This document shows positions 52,365 to 61,600 of a stretch of 64,000 nucleotides of DNA, piece after piece. Where the stretch lies: the NCBI GenBank assembly GCA_035967665.1, contig JAYWLB010000066.1, positions 1-64,000 of the forward strand. Direction: 5' to 3'. The notes below the pieces were generated by a model. The model did no database searches. It was not told the DNA's origin and was given only the letters and a program-made list of their open reading frames with translations. Position numbers and translations under genes: made by a program. The DNA comes from Arctic95D-9 sp035967665. GTDB taxonomy: Bacteria > Verrucomicrobiota > Verrucomicrobiia > Verrucomicrobiales > DEV007. Every line of letters starts with the position of its first letter. Within the stretch, counting starts at the first letter, position 1.

Positions 52365-52931
52365 ATGCAAAAGGAAGACCGCGAGCTTTTTATTGAGCAG
52401 GTTCGCGAACATCACGCAACCTTGCGTGGGTTCGTGCGCTCTCTCGGCGTCGCGCCTATGTGGGTCGATGATGTTGCGCAAGAGGCTTTTATCGTTGCCT
52501 ACAATCGTCTCGACGAATTCGACAAGGAGCGGGATTTCGGTGCCTGGCTCAGGGGAATTGCCCGTAATCTGGTCATCAACGAGCGCCGCAAAGACGCGCG
52601 CCGTAAGCGGATTTTATCCGATAATTTAACAGATGTGCTTCTTTCCAGTTCCTCGGCATCGGATCATGAGGAGGAGGAATTGGGCGACCGCGGTCTCGCC
52701 AAGTTGAATGCCCTGCGGGAATGCATCAAGTCGTTGCCGGAGAAAAGTCTCGGCCTTCTCAAGTCTCGGTATGAGAACGAAAGTTCCGCTCAGGATATTG
52801 CTGAAGAATTTGAAATGAAGCCGCCTGCGGTGCGCAAGGCGCTGGAACGGGCGAGAACGGCTCTGAAGAAGTGCATGGATGAGCGTCTCGGTATCGATTC
52901 TGAATCGAACGGAGGGTATTGCGAAGCGTAG
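52365..52931 (+). CDS. ECF-type RNA polymerase sigma factor (planctomycete/verrucomicrobial group)
   Basis: This 188-residue sigma factor has region 2 (FIEQVREHHATLRGFVRSLG, VDDVAQEAFIVAYNRLDEF, FGAWLRGIARNLVINERRKD) and region 4 (LPEKSLGLLKSRYENESSAQDIAEEFEMKPPAVRKALERAR), separated by a ~40-residue acidic linker with a serine run. It belongs to the type common in Planctomycetes and Verrucomicrobiota that is encoded with a FecR-like membrane partner. The next gene starts 1 bp after its stop and is that partner. Promoter targets are unknown. Confidence 0.9.
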   Translation: MQKEDRELFIEQVREHHATLRGFVRSLGVAPMWVDDVAQEAFIVAYNRLDEFDKERDFGAWLRGIARNLVINERRKDARRKRILSDNLTDVLLSSSSASDHEEEELGDRGLAKLNALRECIKSLPEKSLGLLKSRYENESSAQDIAEEFEMKPPAVRKALERARTALKKCMDERLGIDSESNGGYCEA

Positions 52932-52932
52932 A

Positions 52933-54573
52933 ATGAAACACGACCCGACAGAAATATGGCTCAGTCAGCTCGTCGATGGCTCAATCGACAGCGCGTCGCT
53001 GGATGCGCTGATTGAGGCGGCTGAGGAGAATGCAGGGCTGGCGGTTCGAATCGGGGACGAGCTTTCTTTTTCCGAGCTGATTCGGCAGGCGCTCGACGAT
53101 CGCAGTTCGGGCGCTCAGGGGAATTTTGAGAAGGCGCTGGAATCGCAGGGGCGGGTGCCGTCAGAGCTCCATTCGATAGTCAGTGAGGGAAAAGCGACTT
53201 TGTACGATTACGATCAGATCGTGAAGCGTCTCTGGGAGAATCCGGGGGAGATTGAGGATTTGCGCCGCGAATTGATTGAGGATGAATGGTTTTCTCAGGT
53301 TCTTTCCGAATCGAAGAGCGAAGGGGCTTTTATCGAGGCGCTGGAAACGAGGATGTGGGCCGAAACGAGACAGGATCATTTTGTAGAGGACTTCACATTG
53401 CGCCTCGAGCAGGAATTCGCGGAGAGTGACGAAGCTGATAATGTGGTCGCTTTTCCCCCGTCGCTTTTCCGCACGGTTGCGAAGATGGCGGCAGTCGCTG
53501 CTGCGATTGCGATCGGTGCTTTCTTTACCGTTCAGCAGATTGCGGGGAATGTGGATTTTTCCCCGGCAGTGGCCTCTGTTTCAAAAGCTTCGAGTGACGT
53601 CAGTTGGTCCCGGTTTTCCTCGCCCGGTTCGGATGGCAGTGTGAAATCGGGGATGTATCAACTGGATAGCGGAGTGGTATCGCTGACGATGGCTTCAGGT
53701 AGCGAAATTACGGTGGAAGGGCCCGCCTTGTTTGAGGTTCGAGACGATGCCTCGGCTCATGTCCATGCCGGAGTGGCTCTGGCGCGAATTGCTCCGAATG
53801 ACATGGGGATTTCGTTGAAGTCGAAGGGATTGAATATTTCCGAACCGACGAAACTCGTCGGAATCGACGCCCGTTCCGAGAACTCATCAGCTGCCTTGTT
53901 TTTTGAAGGGGGAGGCGGGGTTTGTCTCGACGGCGGGGGCGGATGTCGAAATCTTTTTGAGAGAGAAGCGATCAAAGCGGATCAGAGCGGGGACCGGTTT
54001 GTTGATATTCCTTTCAATCCACATGCTTTCAGCAAGGCCTGGGCGTTGCTCTCCGGGGTGGAGAAAAATATTGGATCGGTCCGTATTGAAATGCCCGGAT
54101 CTGAGATCGGGCCTTCGAGGCAGATGGAGAATGAGGTGCAGGTTTTTGTCGAAAATGAATCATTTCGTCCCGCCAGTGAGCTTGAGGTCGATACGGTTCA
54201 AGTGGGCGAGTTTGCATCGGTTGAGGTGAATCCCGGGCAGAGTTTGCAGGCAAAAGGAGATTTACGGAGCTACCTCCTCCAGCTCTGGCCTTCCGATGGA
54301 AACGGAGCTGATCATAATGGCGAAGTTGAAGCCTCGTTAACCTTCGACCATCCGGTCGTCGGAGTGATCTATTCTTCAGATCGACTCACCGGTTCGGATG
54401 CCTCAGTGGGGTCTTCGCTCTCTCATGTCGGCGAAACATTCAACGCGGGGCGCGGGCTCGATTCCGGTAACGATCAGATTCTCCTGAGCGAAGATCGCCG
54501 CACCTTGAACCTGAAACTCAAAGGTGGCGTCGCCGAGGTCGATCAAATTCGCGTGCTCGTGGCACTGAACTGA
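52933..54573 (+). CDS. FecR-like membrane protein, probable anti-sigma/signal partner
   Basis: This is about 546 residues from the ATG at 52933 (MKHDPTEIWLSQLVDGSID). Upstream frames extend into the sigma gene but would produce unlikely N-termini. Residues ~1-165 are cytoplasmic and helical (ENAGLAVRIGDELSFSELIR). One membrane span is at about 195-220 (MAAVAAAIAIGAFFTVQQIAG). A periplasmic FecR-like domain contains SGSEITVEGPALFEVRDDA. The C-terminal ~240 residues are beta-rich and Glu/Ser-rich with no known family. The architecture fits a membrane regulator that senses an extracytoplasmic cue and releases the sigma factor; the cue is not identified. Confidence 0.8.
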   Translation: MKHDPTEIWLSQLVDGSIDSASLDALIEAAEENAGLAVRIGDELSFSELIRQALDDRSSGAQGNFEKALESQGRVPSELHSIVSEGKATLYDYDQIVKRLWENPGEIEDLRRELIEDEWFSQVLSESKSEGAFIEALETRMWAETRQDHFVEDFTLRLEQEFAESDEADNVVAFPPSLFRTVAKMAAVAAAIAIGAFFTVQQIAGNVDFSPAVASVSKASSDVSWSRFSSPGSDGSVKSGMYQLDSGVVSLTMASGSEITVEGPALFEVRDDASAHVHAGVALARIAPNDMGISLKSKGLNISEPTKLVGIDARSENSSAALFFEGGGGVCLDGGGGCRNLFEREAIKADQSGDRFVDIPFNPHAFSKAWALLSGVEKNIGSVRIEMPGSEIGPSRQMENEVQVFVENESFRPASELEVDTVQVGEFASVEVNPGQSLQAKGDLRSYLLQLWPSDGNGADHNGEVEASLTFDHPVVGVIYSSDRLTGSDASVGSSLSHVGETFNAGRGLDSGNDQILLSEDRRTLNLKLKGGVAEVDQIRVLVALN

Positions 54574-55416
54574 TCACGTTTCCTTTTCCGGAGCTGCGAG
54601 GATGAGGCGAATCGCTTCTGATGCTGCGGTAAATCCGAAGGTTCCCGTAACCGGCGCGGCGCTTCCAAATCCGGTGTCGCAATTCAGTCGAAGATGACTT
54701 CCGGGCTCCGGCTCTGCTCTCACCGAGCCGTCCTCCCATGGGTATCTTGCATTCTCGGTGCTGTAAACGGCGCGAACTCCGGTGGGCGCTTTCGCTTCCT
54801 CGCGGGGAAAGCTATATTCCTTTCGAAGATTTTTCCGCACCAGTTTGAGAAGCCGGTCATTGGTTGCGAAGGCTAGATCGGCGGTGCTCACTGCGGCGGG
54901 ATCCTGTTTTCCCCCGGCGCCTCCGACCACAACGAGAGGAATCTTCCGTTCGAGGCATTCCACGATCATAAAGGACTTTTGTCGCGCGTCGTCGATTCCG
55001 TCAATAATGCAGTCGTAGGTAGGACAGAGGAGTTCTTCGGCTGTCGACTTGGTAAAAAATTTGATGCGTTCCTGAATCTCGATTTCCGGATTGATGAGTC
55101 GCATCCGCTCGGCGAGTGCGATCACTTTGGGGCGCCCAATCTGGCCTTCGATCGCGGGGAGTTGGCGATTCACATTGGTGATGCAGATGTCGTCCAAATC
55201 GATCAAGGTGATTTTTCCGATACCGCTCCTTGTGAGCGCTTCCACTGTCCATGAACCGACCCCTCCAAGTCCGATTACGGCGATGTGCGCATTGCGAAGG
55301 CGTGGAAGCGCGAATTTCCCGTAGAGCCTCGCCAGCCCGGAAAAACGATCGAGATATCCCTGTGATAAAATTTCGCTCAAAACGCGGCATCTTGCATGAA
55401 GGCGGGAAGGTTGCAA
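54574..55416 (-). CDS. tcdA: tRNA threonylcarbamoyladenosine dehydratase (TcdA/CsdL)
   Basis: This 280-residue ThiF/UBA-type ATPase cyclises t6A37 to ct6A in ANN-decoding tRNAs. The ATP-binding loop is GLGGVGSWTVEALTRSG near residues 50-66, and the adenylation region has LIDLDDICITNVNRQL and CIIDGIDDARQKS. The C-terminal DTGFGSAAPVTGTFG and EAIRLIL segments are typical. The tRNA-Thr gene 2.4 kb upstream is of the class this enzyme modifies. The gene abuts the FecR-like stop on the other strand (1 bp apart). Confidence 0.92.
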   Translation of the reverse strand: MQPSRLHARCRVLSEILSQGYLDRFSGLARLYGKFALPRLRNAHIAVIGLGGVGSWTVEALTRSGIGKITLIDLDDICITNVNRQLPAIEGQIGRPKVIALAERMRLINPEIEIQERIKFFTKSTAEELLCPTYDCIIDGIDDARQKSFMIVECLERKIPLVVVGGAGGKQDPAAVSTADLAFATNDRLLKLVRKNLRKEYSFPREEAKAPTGVRAVYSTENARYPWEDGSVRAEPEPGSHLRLNCDTGFGSAAPVTGTFGFTAASEAIRLILAAPEKET

Positions 55417-55438
55417 GTTACTGCCTCAACAAATTTTC

Positions 55439-55879
55439 ATGAAATGGCTAATCGCAGCAATCGGCAAACCTTCTCTCAGTTACGCCAAATCGGGGGTCGC
55501 TGAATACACGAAGCGTCTCAATCGCTATGCGAGCGTCGATTTGAAAACCGATTGGAAGGACGGAGGACAGGAAAAAAACAGTGCCCAGCTTTTCGCTGCC
55601 AGCGAAGGCTCGATCCGAATCGTGCTGGACGAGCGCGGCGAGCACTGGACTACGGATGACTTCACCGGCCATGTTCGTTCCTGGCAGATGGACGGGGTGA
55701 AACGCGTTTCGCTTTTGATCGGGGGAGCGGACGGTCACTCCAAAGACCTCCGGAAGAAAGCCGATCATGTCGTCGCGATGAGCGGTTTTACGATGCAGCA
55801 CGAGCTCGCTCTCGTTGTCCTCCTCGAACAGATCTACCGCGTTCACACGATCTTGCGCGGGGAGCCGTACCATCGCTGA
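55439..55879 (+). CDS. rlmH: 23S rRNA (pseudouridine1915-N3)-methyltransferase RlmH
   Basis: This 146-residue SPOUT methyltransferase modifies Psi1915 in helix 69. The knot region is visible as LLIGGADGHSKDLRKKADH (92-110), followed by MSGFTMQHELALVVLLEQIYR and the terminal YHR that closes the active site. The length is typical (about 155 in most species). It is the last gene before an AT-rich stretch that starts the next cluster, and it stands divergent from tcdA. Confidence 0.95.
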   Translation: MKWLIAAIGKPSLSYAKSGVAEYTKRLNRYASVDLKTDWKDGGQEKNSAQLFAASEGSIRIVLDERGEHWTTDDFTGHVRSWQMDGVKRVSLLIGGADGHSKDLRKKADHVVAMSGFTMQHELALVVLLEQIYRVHTILRGEPYHR

Positions 55880-55976
55880 AAAGGGGGGCACGCGATTAAT
55901 CGTTTACTTTAGAGGAGATTTCAGGGTAGCGTTATAAATTCAATATCCAGAATAATTAACAAAAATTAATCATTTC
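55880..55976. promoter_or_regulatory. AT-rich promoter region before the HlyD-like gene
   Basis: A 97-bp gap is markedly richer in A and T than its surroundings (TTATAAATTC, AATAATTAACAAAAATTAATC). No consensus pair was settled on, and no gene or repeat is visible. Confidence 0.3.
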
Positions 55977-57575
55977 ATGCGAATGCCACTTTTGATATCT
56001 CCGGGGAGCTTTCTCGTTCTCCTGGTTCTTGGTTTCTCGATTTCACTGCACGCTGAGAAGCCGGTGAAGAAAGCACCGAAAGCGGAGAGAGCCGGCGGGA
56101 AAGCCAAAGTCGAACAGAAAGAGGTGGAGGGTGAGAAGGATGCAAAGGAAGAGAATACGAAAACCCATGAGGTCGTAGCGGAGACGTTTATTCTGAAAAC
56201 GAAAGTTTCCGGTGTCATCGAGTCGACCCGGGCGACGCCCATTGCCCTTGATCTCGATCAGTGGAGCGATCTTACCGTCGTGAGAGCGGTGGATCACGGC
56301 ACGGTGGTTAAAAAGGGGGATGTTCTCATAGAGCTTGAGACTGATGCTATTAAAGAGAAAATTCGGGATCTCGATCTCGGGATGCCGCTGAAGGAACTCG
56401 CGAAAGAGGCTGCTCACCTCGAGTTGGATAAGCTCGAAAAGACGACGCCTCTTACACTTGATCGATCCCGGGAGCTGAAAGTTCAGGCCGAAGCTGATTT
56501 GGCCTATTACGAAGACGTCACGAAAGAACTTCGTGAGCGCGATGCCAAAGAGACGGTTTCTTCGGCGGAAAACTACCTTGCCTACGCACAGGAGGAGTTG
56601 GATCAGCTATTGAAAATGTATGAGGAGGACGACCTCACCGAAGAGACCGAGGAGATCATTCTCCAGCGGGCGAGGCACTCTGTTAAAAACTACGAGTGGC
56701 TCCTCGAGAAAGCGAAAGAGCGCGCCGATCGTTCTCTCACCACGACGATTCCTCGGGAATATGAAAAGCTGAAGCAGGATCTCGAATTGCACCGGATCAA
56801 CTGGCGAGCGAGCGAGACGGGCACGCGCGCCGCTCTCGTGAAAAAGCGTCAGGAAGTAGCGGCGATTGATCGTGATTTTGAAGAATCGGTGAAGTCGCTC
56901 AATGAACTGCGAATGGACCTCAAGGCGATGTCCGTTCAGGCACCTCACGATGGGGTTGTTTACTACGGAATGGCACAGAAAGGGAAGTGGACGACGGCTT
57001 CGACGGTGGAGCGGAAACTGCTTCCCGGAGCCAAGCTGACAATGCGGGAGGTCGTCATGACCGTGGTGGATCCATCGAAGGTTCAACTTCGCGCCGCCGC
57101 GAGCGAGACTTCGCTGAAAAATCTTGAGGTCGGCCAGTCGGCTGAGACTGAGATGAAATGGAACAGCGAGGTGAAACTCAAAGGGAAGGTCACGGGTCTG
57201 TCGTTTGTCCCGTTTTCAACGAACACCTTTGATACGATTGTCAGTCTTTCCGCCGCTCCGAAAGACAAGCCGGTCATGCCGGGGATGGCGGCGACGGCGG
57301 AAGTGATTACCTACGAGAATGAGAAAGCGCTCACCGTTCCCAAAGGAGCCATTAAAAAAGAGGGCGCCAAAGAAAGTGTTACCCTGAAAGGCGGGAAAGT
57401 TCGCCGCGTGGAAACGGGAAAAACCGACGGAAAGAAAGTGGAGATCCTGAAGGGGCTGAAAGCCGGTGACGTCATTGAACTGCCGGCCGCTGAAAAAGAT
57501 GCCGCGCCAGCGAAATCTGGTTCGGAGGCGAAACCCGAAGCGGATTCCAGGCCCGATGCCAAAGCGAAGTCGTGA
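55977..57575 (+). CDS. HlyD-family membrane-fusion-like protein with signal peptide
   Basis: This is a 532-residue protein with a signal peptide (SPGSFLVLLVLGFSISLHA) and a Lys/Glu-rich region (~25-65). The lipoyl-like part (ATPIALDLDQWSDLTVVRAVDHGTVVKKGDVLIELE) precedes a long coiled coil (~125-310). Then come the second lipoyl half (QAPHDGVVYYGMAQKGKW), beta-barrel and end domains (KGLKAGDVIELP), and a Lys/Ala/Glu/Pro-rich tail. No ABC or RND gene accompanies it, which is unusual. The next gene is a prenyltransferase-fold protein that starts on the GTGA overlap, so it may serve a different complex. ATGs at 55977 and 55983 are both possible starts. Confidence 0.8.
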   Translation: MRMPLLISPGSFLVLLVLGFSISLHAEKPVKKAPKAERAGGKAKVEQKEVEGEKDAKEENTKTHEVVAETFILKTKVSGVIESTRATPIALDLDQWSDLTVVRAVDHGTVVKKGDVLIELETDAIKEKIRDLDLGMPLKELAKEAAHLELDKLEKTTPLTLDRSRELKVQAEADLAYYEDVTKELRERDAKETVSSAENYLAYAQEELDQLLKMYEEDDLTEETEEIILQRARHSVKNYEWLLEKAKERADRSLTTTIPREYEKLKQDLELHRINWRASETGTRAALVKKRQEVAAIDRDFEESVKSLNELRMDLKAMSVQAPHDGVVYYGMAQKGKWTTASTVERKLLPGAKLTMREVVMTVVDPSKVQLRAAASETSLKNLEVGQSAETEMKWNSEVKLKGKVTGLSFVPFSTNTFDTIVSLSAAPKDKPVMPGMAATAEVITYENEKALTVPKGAIKKEGAKESVTLKGGKVRRVETGKTDGKKVEILKGLKAGDVIELPAAEKDAAPAKSGSEAKPEADSRPDAKAKS

Positions 57576-58711
57576 AGACCACTTTCCTCAAAAGTATTGT
57601 CCTGCCGGGGCTGCTGACCTGCTGCTTCAGTGGAAGTGTCGAATCGGCTGATCCTGCGGCGATTGATGCGGCGATTGTCAGCGGAGTCGACTTTCTGATC
57701 GACGATCAGAATCCGAATGGCAGTTGGGGCTCCGCCCGCCAGACCAAAGGCCTCAATATTTACGCTCCGGTTCCGGGGGCTCATGACGCTTTTCGCGCTG
57801 CGGTGACAGCATTGTGCATTTCCGCATTGTGTGATTCAGGGCTCGCCGATGAGCCGGGAGAGGCGCTGGAAAGCCTTGAAAAAGCAGAGCGGTGGTTTCT
57901 GGAAGAACTGCCCGCGGTGCGCCGTGGCACGCCCACGGCGATCTACAACGTTTGGACTCATTCTTATGGGATCAAAGCCCTCGTCGACCTTTACGAACGC
58001 GAAGACTCGGAGGAGGGAAAGGCGAAGTTGGCTGAACTCATTCAGGGGCAGATCAAGCGGCTTGAGCGATTCTCCTCGATTGACGGGGGGTGGGGCTATT
58101 ACGACATGCGGGCGCAGACGGCGCGACCGGGTTCCAGCTCGATCAGTTTTACGACAGCAACCTGTCTTGTCGCTCTGAAAGAGGCGGAGGGAATCGCGGG
58201 TGTCTCCGTTCCGGAAAAATTGGTAAGTCGTGCTGTCGCGGCATTGAACAGGCAGCAGAAACCCGATCACAGTTATCTTTACGGGGAATATCTCAATGCC
58301 CGCCCTCTCTACAATGTGAACCGTCCCGCCGCCAGTCTCGGACGGACCCAGGCCTGTAATTTTGCGCTTCGCGTGTGGGGCGATGAAACCGTTACCGACG
58401 AGATCACCGAAGAGTGGTTGATTCGATTGCGTGACCGGAACGGTTGGCTTGATATCGGGCGGAAACGGCCGATTCCCCATGAAGCGTGGTTTCAGGTCGC
58501 CGGTTATTTTTTCTACTACGGGCACTACTATGCCGCGTTGAATATAGATCTGCTTCCGGAGAAAGATCAGCCTGCGTATCAGGAGTTGGTTGCCGACATC
58601 CTGCTGCCATTGCAGGAAAAGGGCGGCGCCTGGTGGGATTTTCCCTTTTACACCTATCACAAGCCCTACGGAACGGCTTACGCGGTGATGTCGCTGGTGC
58701 GCTGTCGATAG
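57572..58711 (+). CDS. Secreted prenyltransferase/squalene-oxidase-repeat protein
   Basis: This is a 379-residue protein with a GTG start overlapping the adaptor's stop (GTGA). A signal peptide (LPGLLTCCFSGSVESA) is followed by an alpha/alpha-barrel of the prenyltransferase/terpene-cyclase type, shown by repeated aromatic-Gly motifs: NPNGSWGSARQ near 47, DGGWGYYDMRAQ near 170 and KGGAWWDFPFYTYHKPYG near 350. The DxDD acid motif of squalene-hopene cyclases is absent, so cyclase activity is doubtful; the fold is also used by binding proteins such as complement-like or geranylgeranyl-transferase-related proteins. Exported. Partnership with the adaptor is implied by coupling but otherwise unproven. 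Confidence 0.75.
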   Translation: MKTTFLKSIVLPGLLTCCFSGSVESADPAAIDAAIVSGVDFLIDDQNPNGSWGSARQTKGLNIYAPVPGAHDAFRAAVTALCISALCDSGLADEPGEALESLEKAERWFLEELPAVRRGTPTAIYNVWTHSYGIKALVDLYEREDSEEGKAKLAELIQGQIKRLERFSSIDGGWGYYDMRAQTARPGSSSISFTTATCLVALKEAEGIAGVSVPEKLVSRAVAALNRQQKPDHSYLYGEYLNARPLYNVNRPAASLGRTQACNFALRVWGDETVTDEITEEWLIRLRDRNGWLDIGRKRPIPHEAWFQVAGYFFYYGHYYAALNIDLLPEKDQPAYQELVADILLPLQEKGGAWWDFPFYTYHKPYGTAYAVMSLVRCR

Positions 58712-58751
58712 AGCATTCGCAAATCACGGGGGGATTCGCTGCGGTGTTGGA

Positions 58752-60233
58752 TCAGTTTGGCAGAATCAGATCGGATTGATCCTTTGTGAAGACACGGTTG
58801 AACTCGCTCCGGTTGGAGAGGTGTTCACCGGTGGGTGTCCTGGAATGGTCCCAGGCCGGGAGTCGAAGGGAAAAGGTAGAGCCTTCGTTCAGGATGCTTT
58901 TGCAGAATACTCTTCCGCCCATGGAATTGGCGATGCGATCAACAATCCAAAGTCCCAGCCCGTTCGAAGTTTCGCCACCGGTGGGTTGGGGTGTCAGGCG
59001 ACTGAATTTTTTGAACAGTTTGCTCTGGTCCGCTTTGCTTAAACCGGGGCCTTCATCGATGATATCAATGCCAACAACTTCGTCTCTCGCCATGGTTCGG
59101 ATGCTAACGGTTGATCCGGGAGGGGAGTATTTCACCGCGTTGGAAACGAGGTTGTCGAGAATCTGGGCGATCGCCCCCGGGTCGCCGTTGGCAGTTGCCT
59201 CTGGATCACTGTGCAAAATTCGCAGAGTGATGGATTTTTTTGCCGCGATGATTTCGAAATCACGTTGGGCGCGACTCACGCATTCGGCAATTTTGCAGGG
59301 GCTTTCTGAAAGGTGAATTTTACCGTCTTCGATCGACCGGATATCGAGAAGCTTCGTTACAATATCGAGCATTCGGGTTGCTGATTTCGAAATTTCCCCT
59401 GCGAAATCTTTTGTCTCATTCCTGTTGAGGTCGTCTGTTGTGCCGATCAGATCGGCGAATCCAGTGATAACGGAGAGTGGGTTTTTAAGATCGTGTGCTG
59501 CGATATTGAGGAACTCGTTTTTTTCCAGGTTCAGTTTGATGAGCCCTTCATTGGCAAACGTGAGCTGCTCCATTGCCGACTCGAGTTGCGAAAAAGCCCG
59601 TTTCCGGGTCGCTTCGAAAATGAAGCCGAGTAAAATCATAAACGGGACCAGGGCGCAAAAGCCGGCCGCGTCTATTATCCGGGAGTGACGACTGGGAAAC
59701 GTCTCCGGAAATTCGACTCCGATGAGATGCCAGAAAGCAAATAAACTTACGAGCAAAACTGCGATCACGGACCAGATGAGGGCTTCTTTCCGGCTCGTGA
59801 GAATCATCGCACAAAGCGGAATAACAGAAAGCCACGCCACGGCGTGTCCGTTCATTCCGCCTTCAATCATCGACAGTCCGAAGAAACCGGCGCTGACGCA
59901 CAAAATGTAGAGATTGGAACAACGTTTCAGATCTCCCGAATGCTTGAGCGCCACCGGCACGAGCGCGAACGCCCCTGTAAAAATGCTGACGAGAACCCCG
60001 CCGTAGATGTGGCCTATCGCAAAGTAGAACCCAGCAAACGAGGCCCCGAAGAGGGAGCCAAGGATCCCGAAGCGAATCAGAAGTCTCGCCCGCCGTTCTT
60101 TGTCCGGTTCGAGAACCAGTTTCGCTGGAATCAGCTTGTCACTCAGGTCAATGAGTCTGGTGTAAAGCGCAGCCGCTTTGCTCAACCATGTAAGAGATGG
60201 TTTTGATTTTGGTTCAGGAGTTTCAGTTGTCAT
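58752..60233 (-). CDS. Membrane sensor histidine kinase
   Basis: This is a 493-residue orphan kinase. About six membrane helices occupy ~52-210 and no periplasmic sensor domain is visible, so the signal may be membrane-borne. The H box is NEFLNIAAHDLKNPLSVITGF with H247. The ATPase domain has N box DNLVSNAVKYSPPGS, G1 DEGPGLS and G2 GLGLWIVDRIANSMGG. The C-terminal ~30 residues are not part of the domain. No response-regulator gene is adjacent, and it is transcribed away from queA across ~255 bp. Confidence 0.9.
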   Translation of the reverse strand: MTTETPEPKSKPSLTWLSKAAALYTRLIDLSDKLIPAKLVLEPDKERRARLLIRFGILGSLFGASFAGFYFAIGHIYGGVLVSIFTGAFALVPVALKHSGDLKRCSNLYILCVSAGFFGLSMIEGGMNGHAVAWLSVIPLCAMILTSRKEALIWSVIAVLLVSLFAFWHLIGVEFPETFPSRHSRIIDAAGFCALVPFMILLGFIFEATRKRAFSQLESAMEQLTFANEGLIKLNLEKNEFLNIAAHDLKNPLSVITGFADLIGTTDDLNRNETKDFAGEISKSATRMLDIVTKLLDIRSIEDGKIHLSESPCKIAECVSRAQRDFEIIAAKKSITLRILHSDPEATANGDPGAIAQILDNLVSNAVKYSPPGSTVSIRTMARDEVVGIDIIDEGPGLSKADQSKLFKKFSRLTPQPTGGETSNGLGLWIVDRIANSMGGRVFCKSILNEGSTFSLRLPAWDHSRTPTGEHLSNRSEFNRVFTKDQSDLILPN

Positions 60234-60488
60234 TTGTACTGAAATCGGTCCGCTATCGATGCTGACGGCATCTCAATCCGGGGTGAGAGGGGGAATAGGT
60301 AAAGTGGGAGGAATACTGTATTTTATATGGTGGTTATATAAATTATCATAATTAACAAGTAGATAAAGGCATTTCTGCGTATCGCGCGCTTCAGGGAAAT
60401 TAAAATGGGGGGCGGGAGTCTTTCCTGACGTGTCTTGATCTGATTCTTTGAAGAAATCCGAGAATGCAGCAAGGTGGTGATCTTAAAA
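60234..60488. promoter_or_regulatory. AT-rich divergent promoter region between histidine kinase and queA
   Basis: The gap has A/T-rich stretches around 60311-60360 (TACTGTATTTTATATGG, TTATATAAATTATCA) and a purine-rich segment (AAGGTGG, 60471-60477) that can serve as the queA ribosome site. No gene, hairpin or repeat stands out. Confidence 0.35.
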
Positions 60489-61481
60489 ATGGAAACCAGC
60501 GATTTTGATTTCACGCTCCCTGAAGAGCTCATTGCCCAGCGGCCTCCGGAGCGTCGCGGCGATTCCCGTATGATGGTGGTCGACCGGGCCGCCGGGACGA
60601 TCGAGCACAGCCAGTTTTCCGAGTTTCCATCGCTGCTGAAGTCGGACGATTTGCTGGTGTTCAACGATACAAAAGTGGTCCCCGCGAGGTATTTCTCAAA
60701 CGACGGGTCGAAGGAGTTGCTCCGCGTCGACGTCCTCGGGCCCAATCGCTGGAAGTGTCTCGTTCGCCCCGGGAAGCGGCTGAAACCCGGGCGGACCATC
60801 GAAATCGGAGACTGTACCGGAACCGTCGTTGAAGTGTGTGAAGAGGGCGGTGAACGGATTATCGAGTTCGATCAGGTTCCCGATGAGGAAAAATTCGGTC
60901 ACCTCGCACTGCCTCCCTATATAGAGAGGCCGGATGAAGAGGGAGATCGCGATCGCTATCAGACGGTGTTCGCCCGCGAGGCGGGAGCGATTGCCGCGCC
61001 CACTGCAGGGCTTCACTTTTCCACGGAAATGCTGGAAAGTATTCCACACGAGTTTGTGACCCTGCACGTTGGTGTGGGGACGTTCCGGCCGGTCTCGGTG
61101 GATAAGTTGAGCGAGCACCACATGCACAGTGAAACGTATGAACTCCGGCCGGAAGCGGCCGGGCGTATCGAGTCGGCTGGACGCACTTTCGCGATCGGGA
61201 CAACCGTGGTTCGGGTCCTCGAATCCTGTGCCAAAAAGAGCCGGGAAGCTGGAGTGGAACGCCTTATGCCGGGGCGGGGAGATACTGAAATTTTCATTTA
61301 TCCACCTTATCAGTTTCAATCGGTGGATGCCTTGCTAACCAATTTCCACCTGCCCAAGTCGACACTGCTGATGTTGGTGAGCGCGTTCGCAGGGAAAGAC
61401 CTTGTCATGGAGGCTTACCGAAAGGCCGTCGAAGAGAGGTATCGCTTCTTCAGTTATGGAGATTGTATGGTGCTTGTTTGA
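60489..61481 (+). CDS. queA: S-adenosylmethionine:tRNA ribosyltransferase-isomerase
   Basis: This is about 330 residues from the ATG at 60489 (METSDFDFTLPEELIAQRPPERR); a GTG 15 nt upstream is in frame but less likely. QueA moves the ribosyl part of S-adenosylmethionine onto preQ1-tRNA in queuosine synthesis. Conserved blocks are LIAQRPPERRGDSRMMVVDR, FNDTKVVPARYF, GAIAAPTAGLHFS and HVGVGTFRPVSVD near residue 190, then NFHLPKSTLLMLVSAFAG. No other queuosine gene is adjacent. Confidence 0.95.
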   Translation: METSDFDFTLPEELIAQRPPERRGDSRMMVVDRAAGTIEHSQFSEFPSLLKSDDLLVFNDTKVVPARYFSNDGSKELLRVDVLGPNRWKCLVRPGKRLKPGRTIEIGDCTGTVVEVCEEGGERIIEFDQVPDEEKFGHLALPPYIERPDEEGDRDRYQTVFAREAGAIAAPTAGLHFSTEMLESIPHEFVTLHVGVGTFRPVSVDKLSEHHMHSETYELRPEAAGRIESAGRTFAIGTTVVRVLESCAKKSREAGVERLMPGRGDTEIFIYPPYQFQSVDALLTNFHLPKSTLLMLVSAFAGKDLVMEAYRKAVEERYRFFSYGDCMVLV

Positions 61482-61600
61482 ACAGTTTTTGGCGTCATTA
61501 TGTGTTGTCGTAATCTCGAAATGGTCTTAATATCGATTCACACACCTGTCGAAGCTGAACCATTTCGTTCACTACAAGGCTGAGACACACAGACCGCCCC

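Noticed and set aside
57572..58711. Squalene-hopene cyclase
   Set aside because: The repeated aromatic-Gly motifs fit the fold, but no DxDD motif is present, the chain is about half the normal length and it is exported, so a cyclase name was not given.
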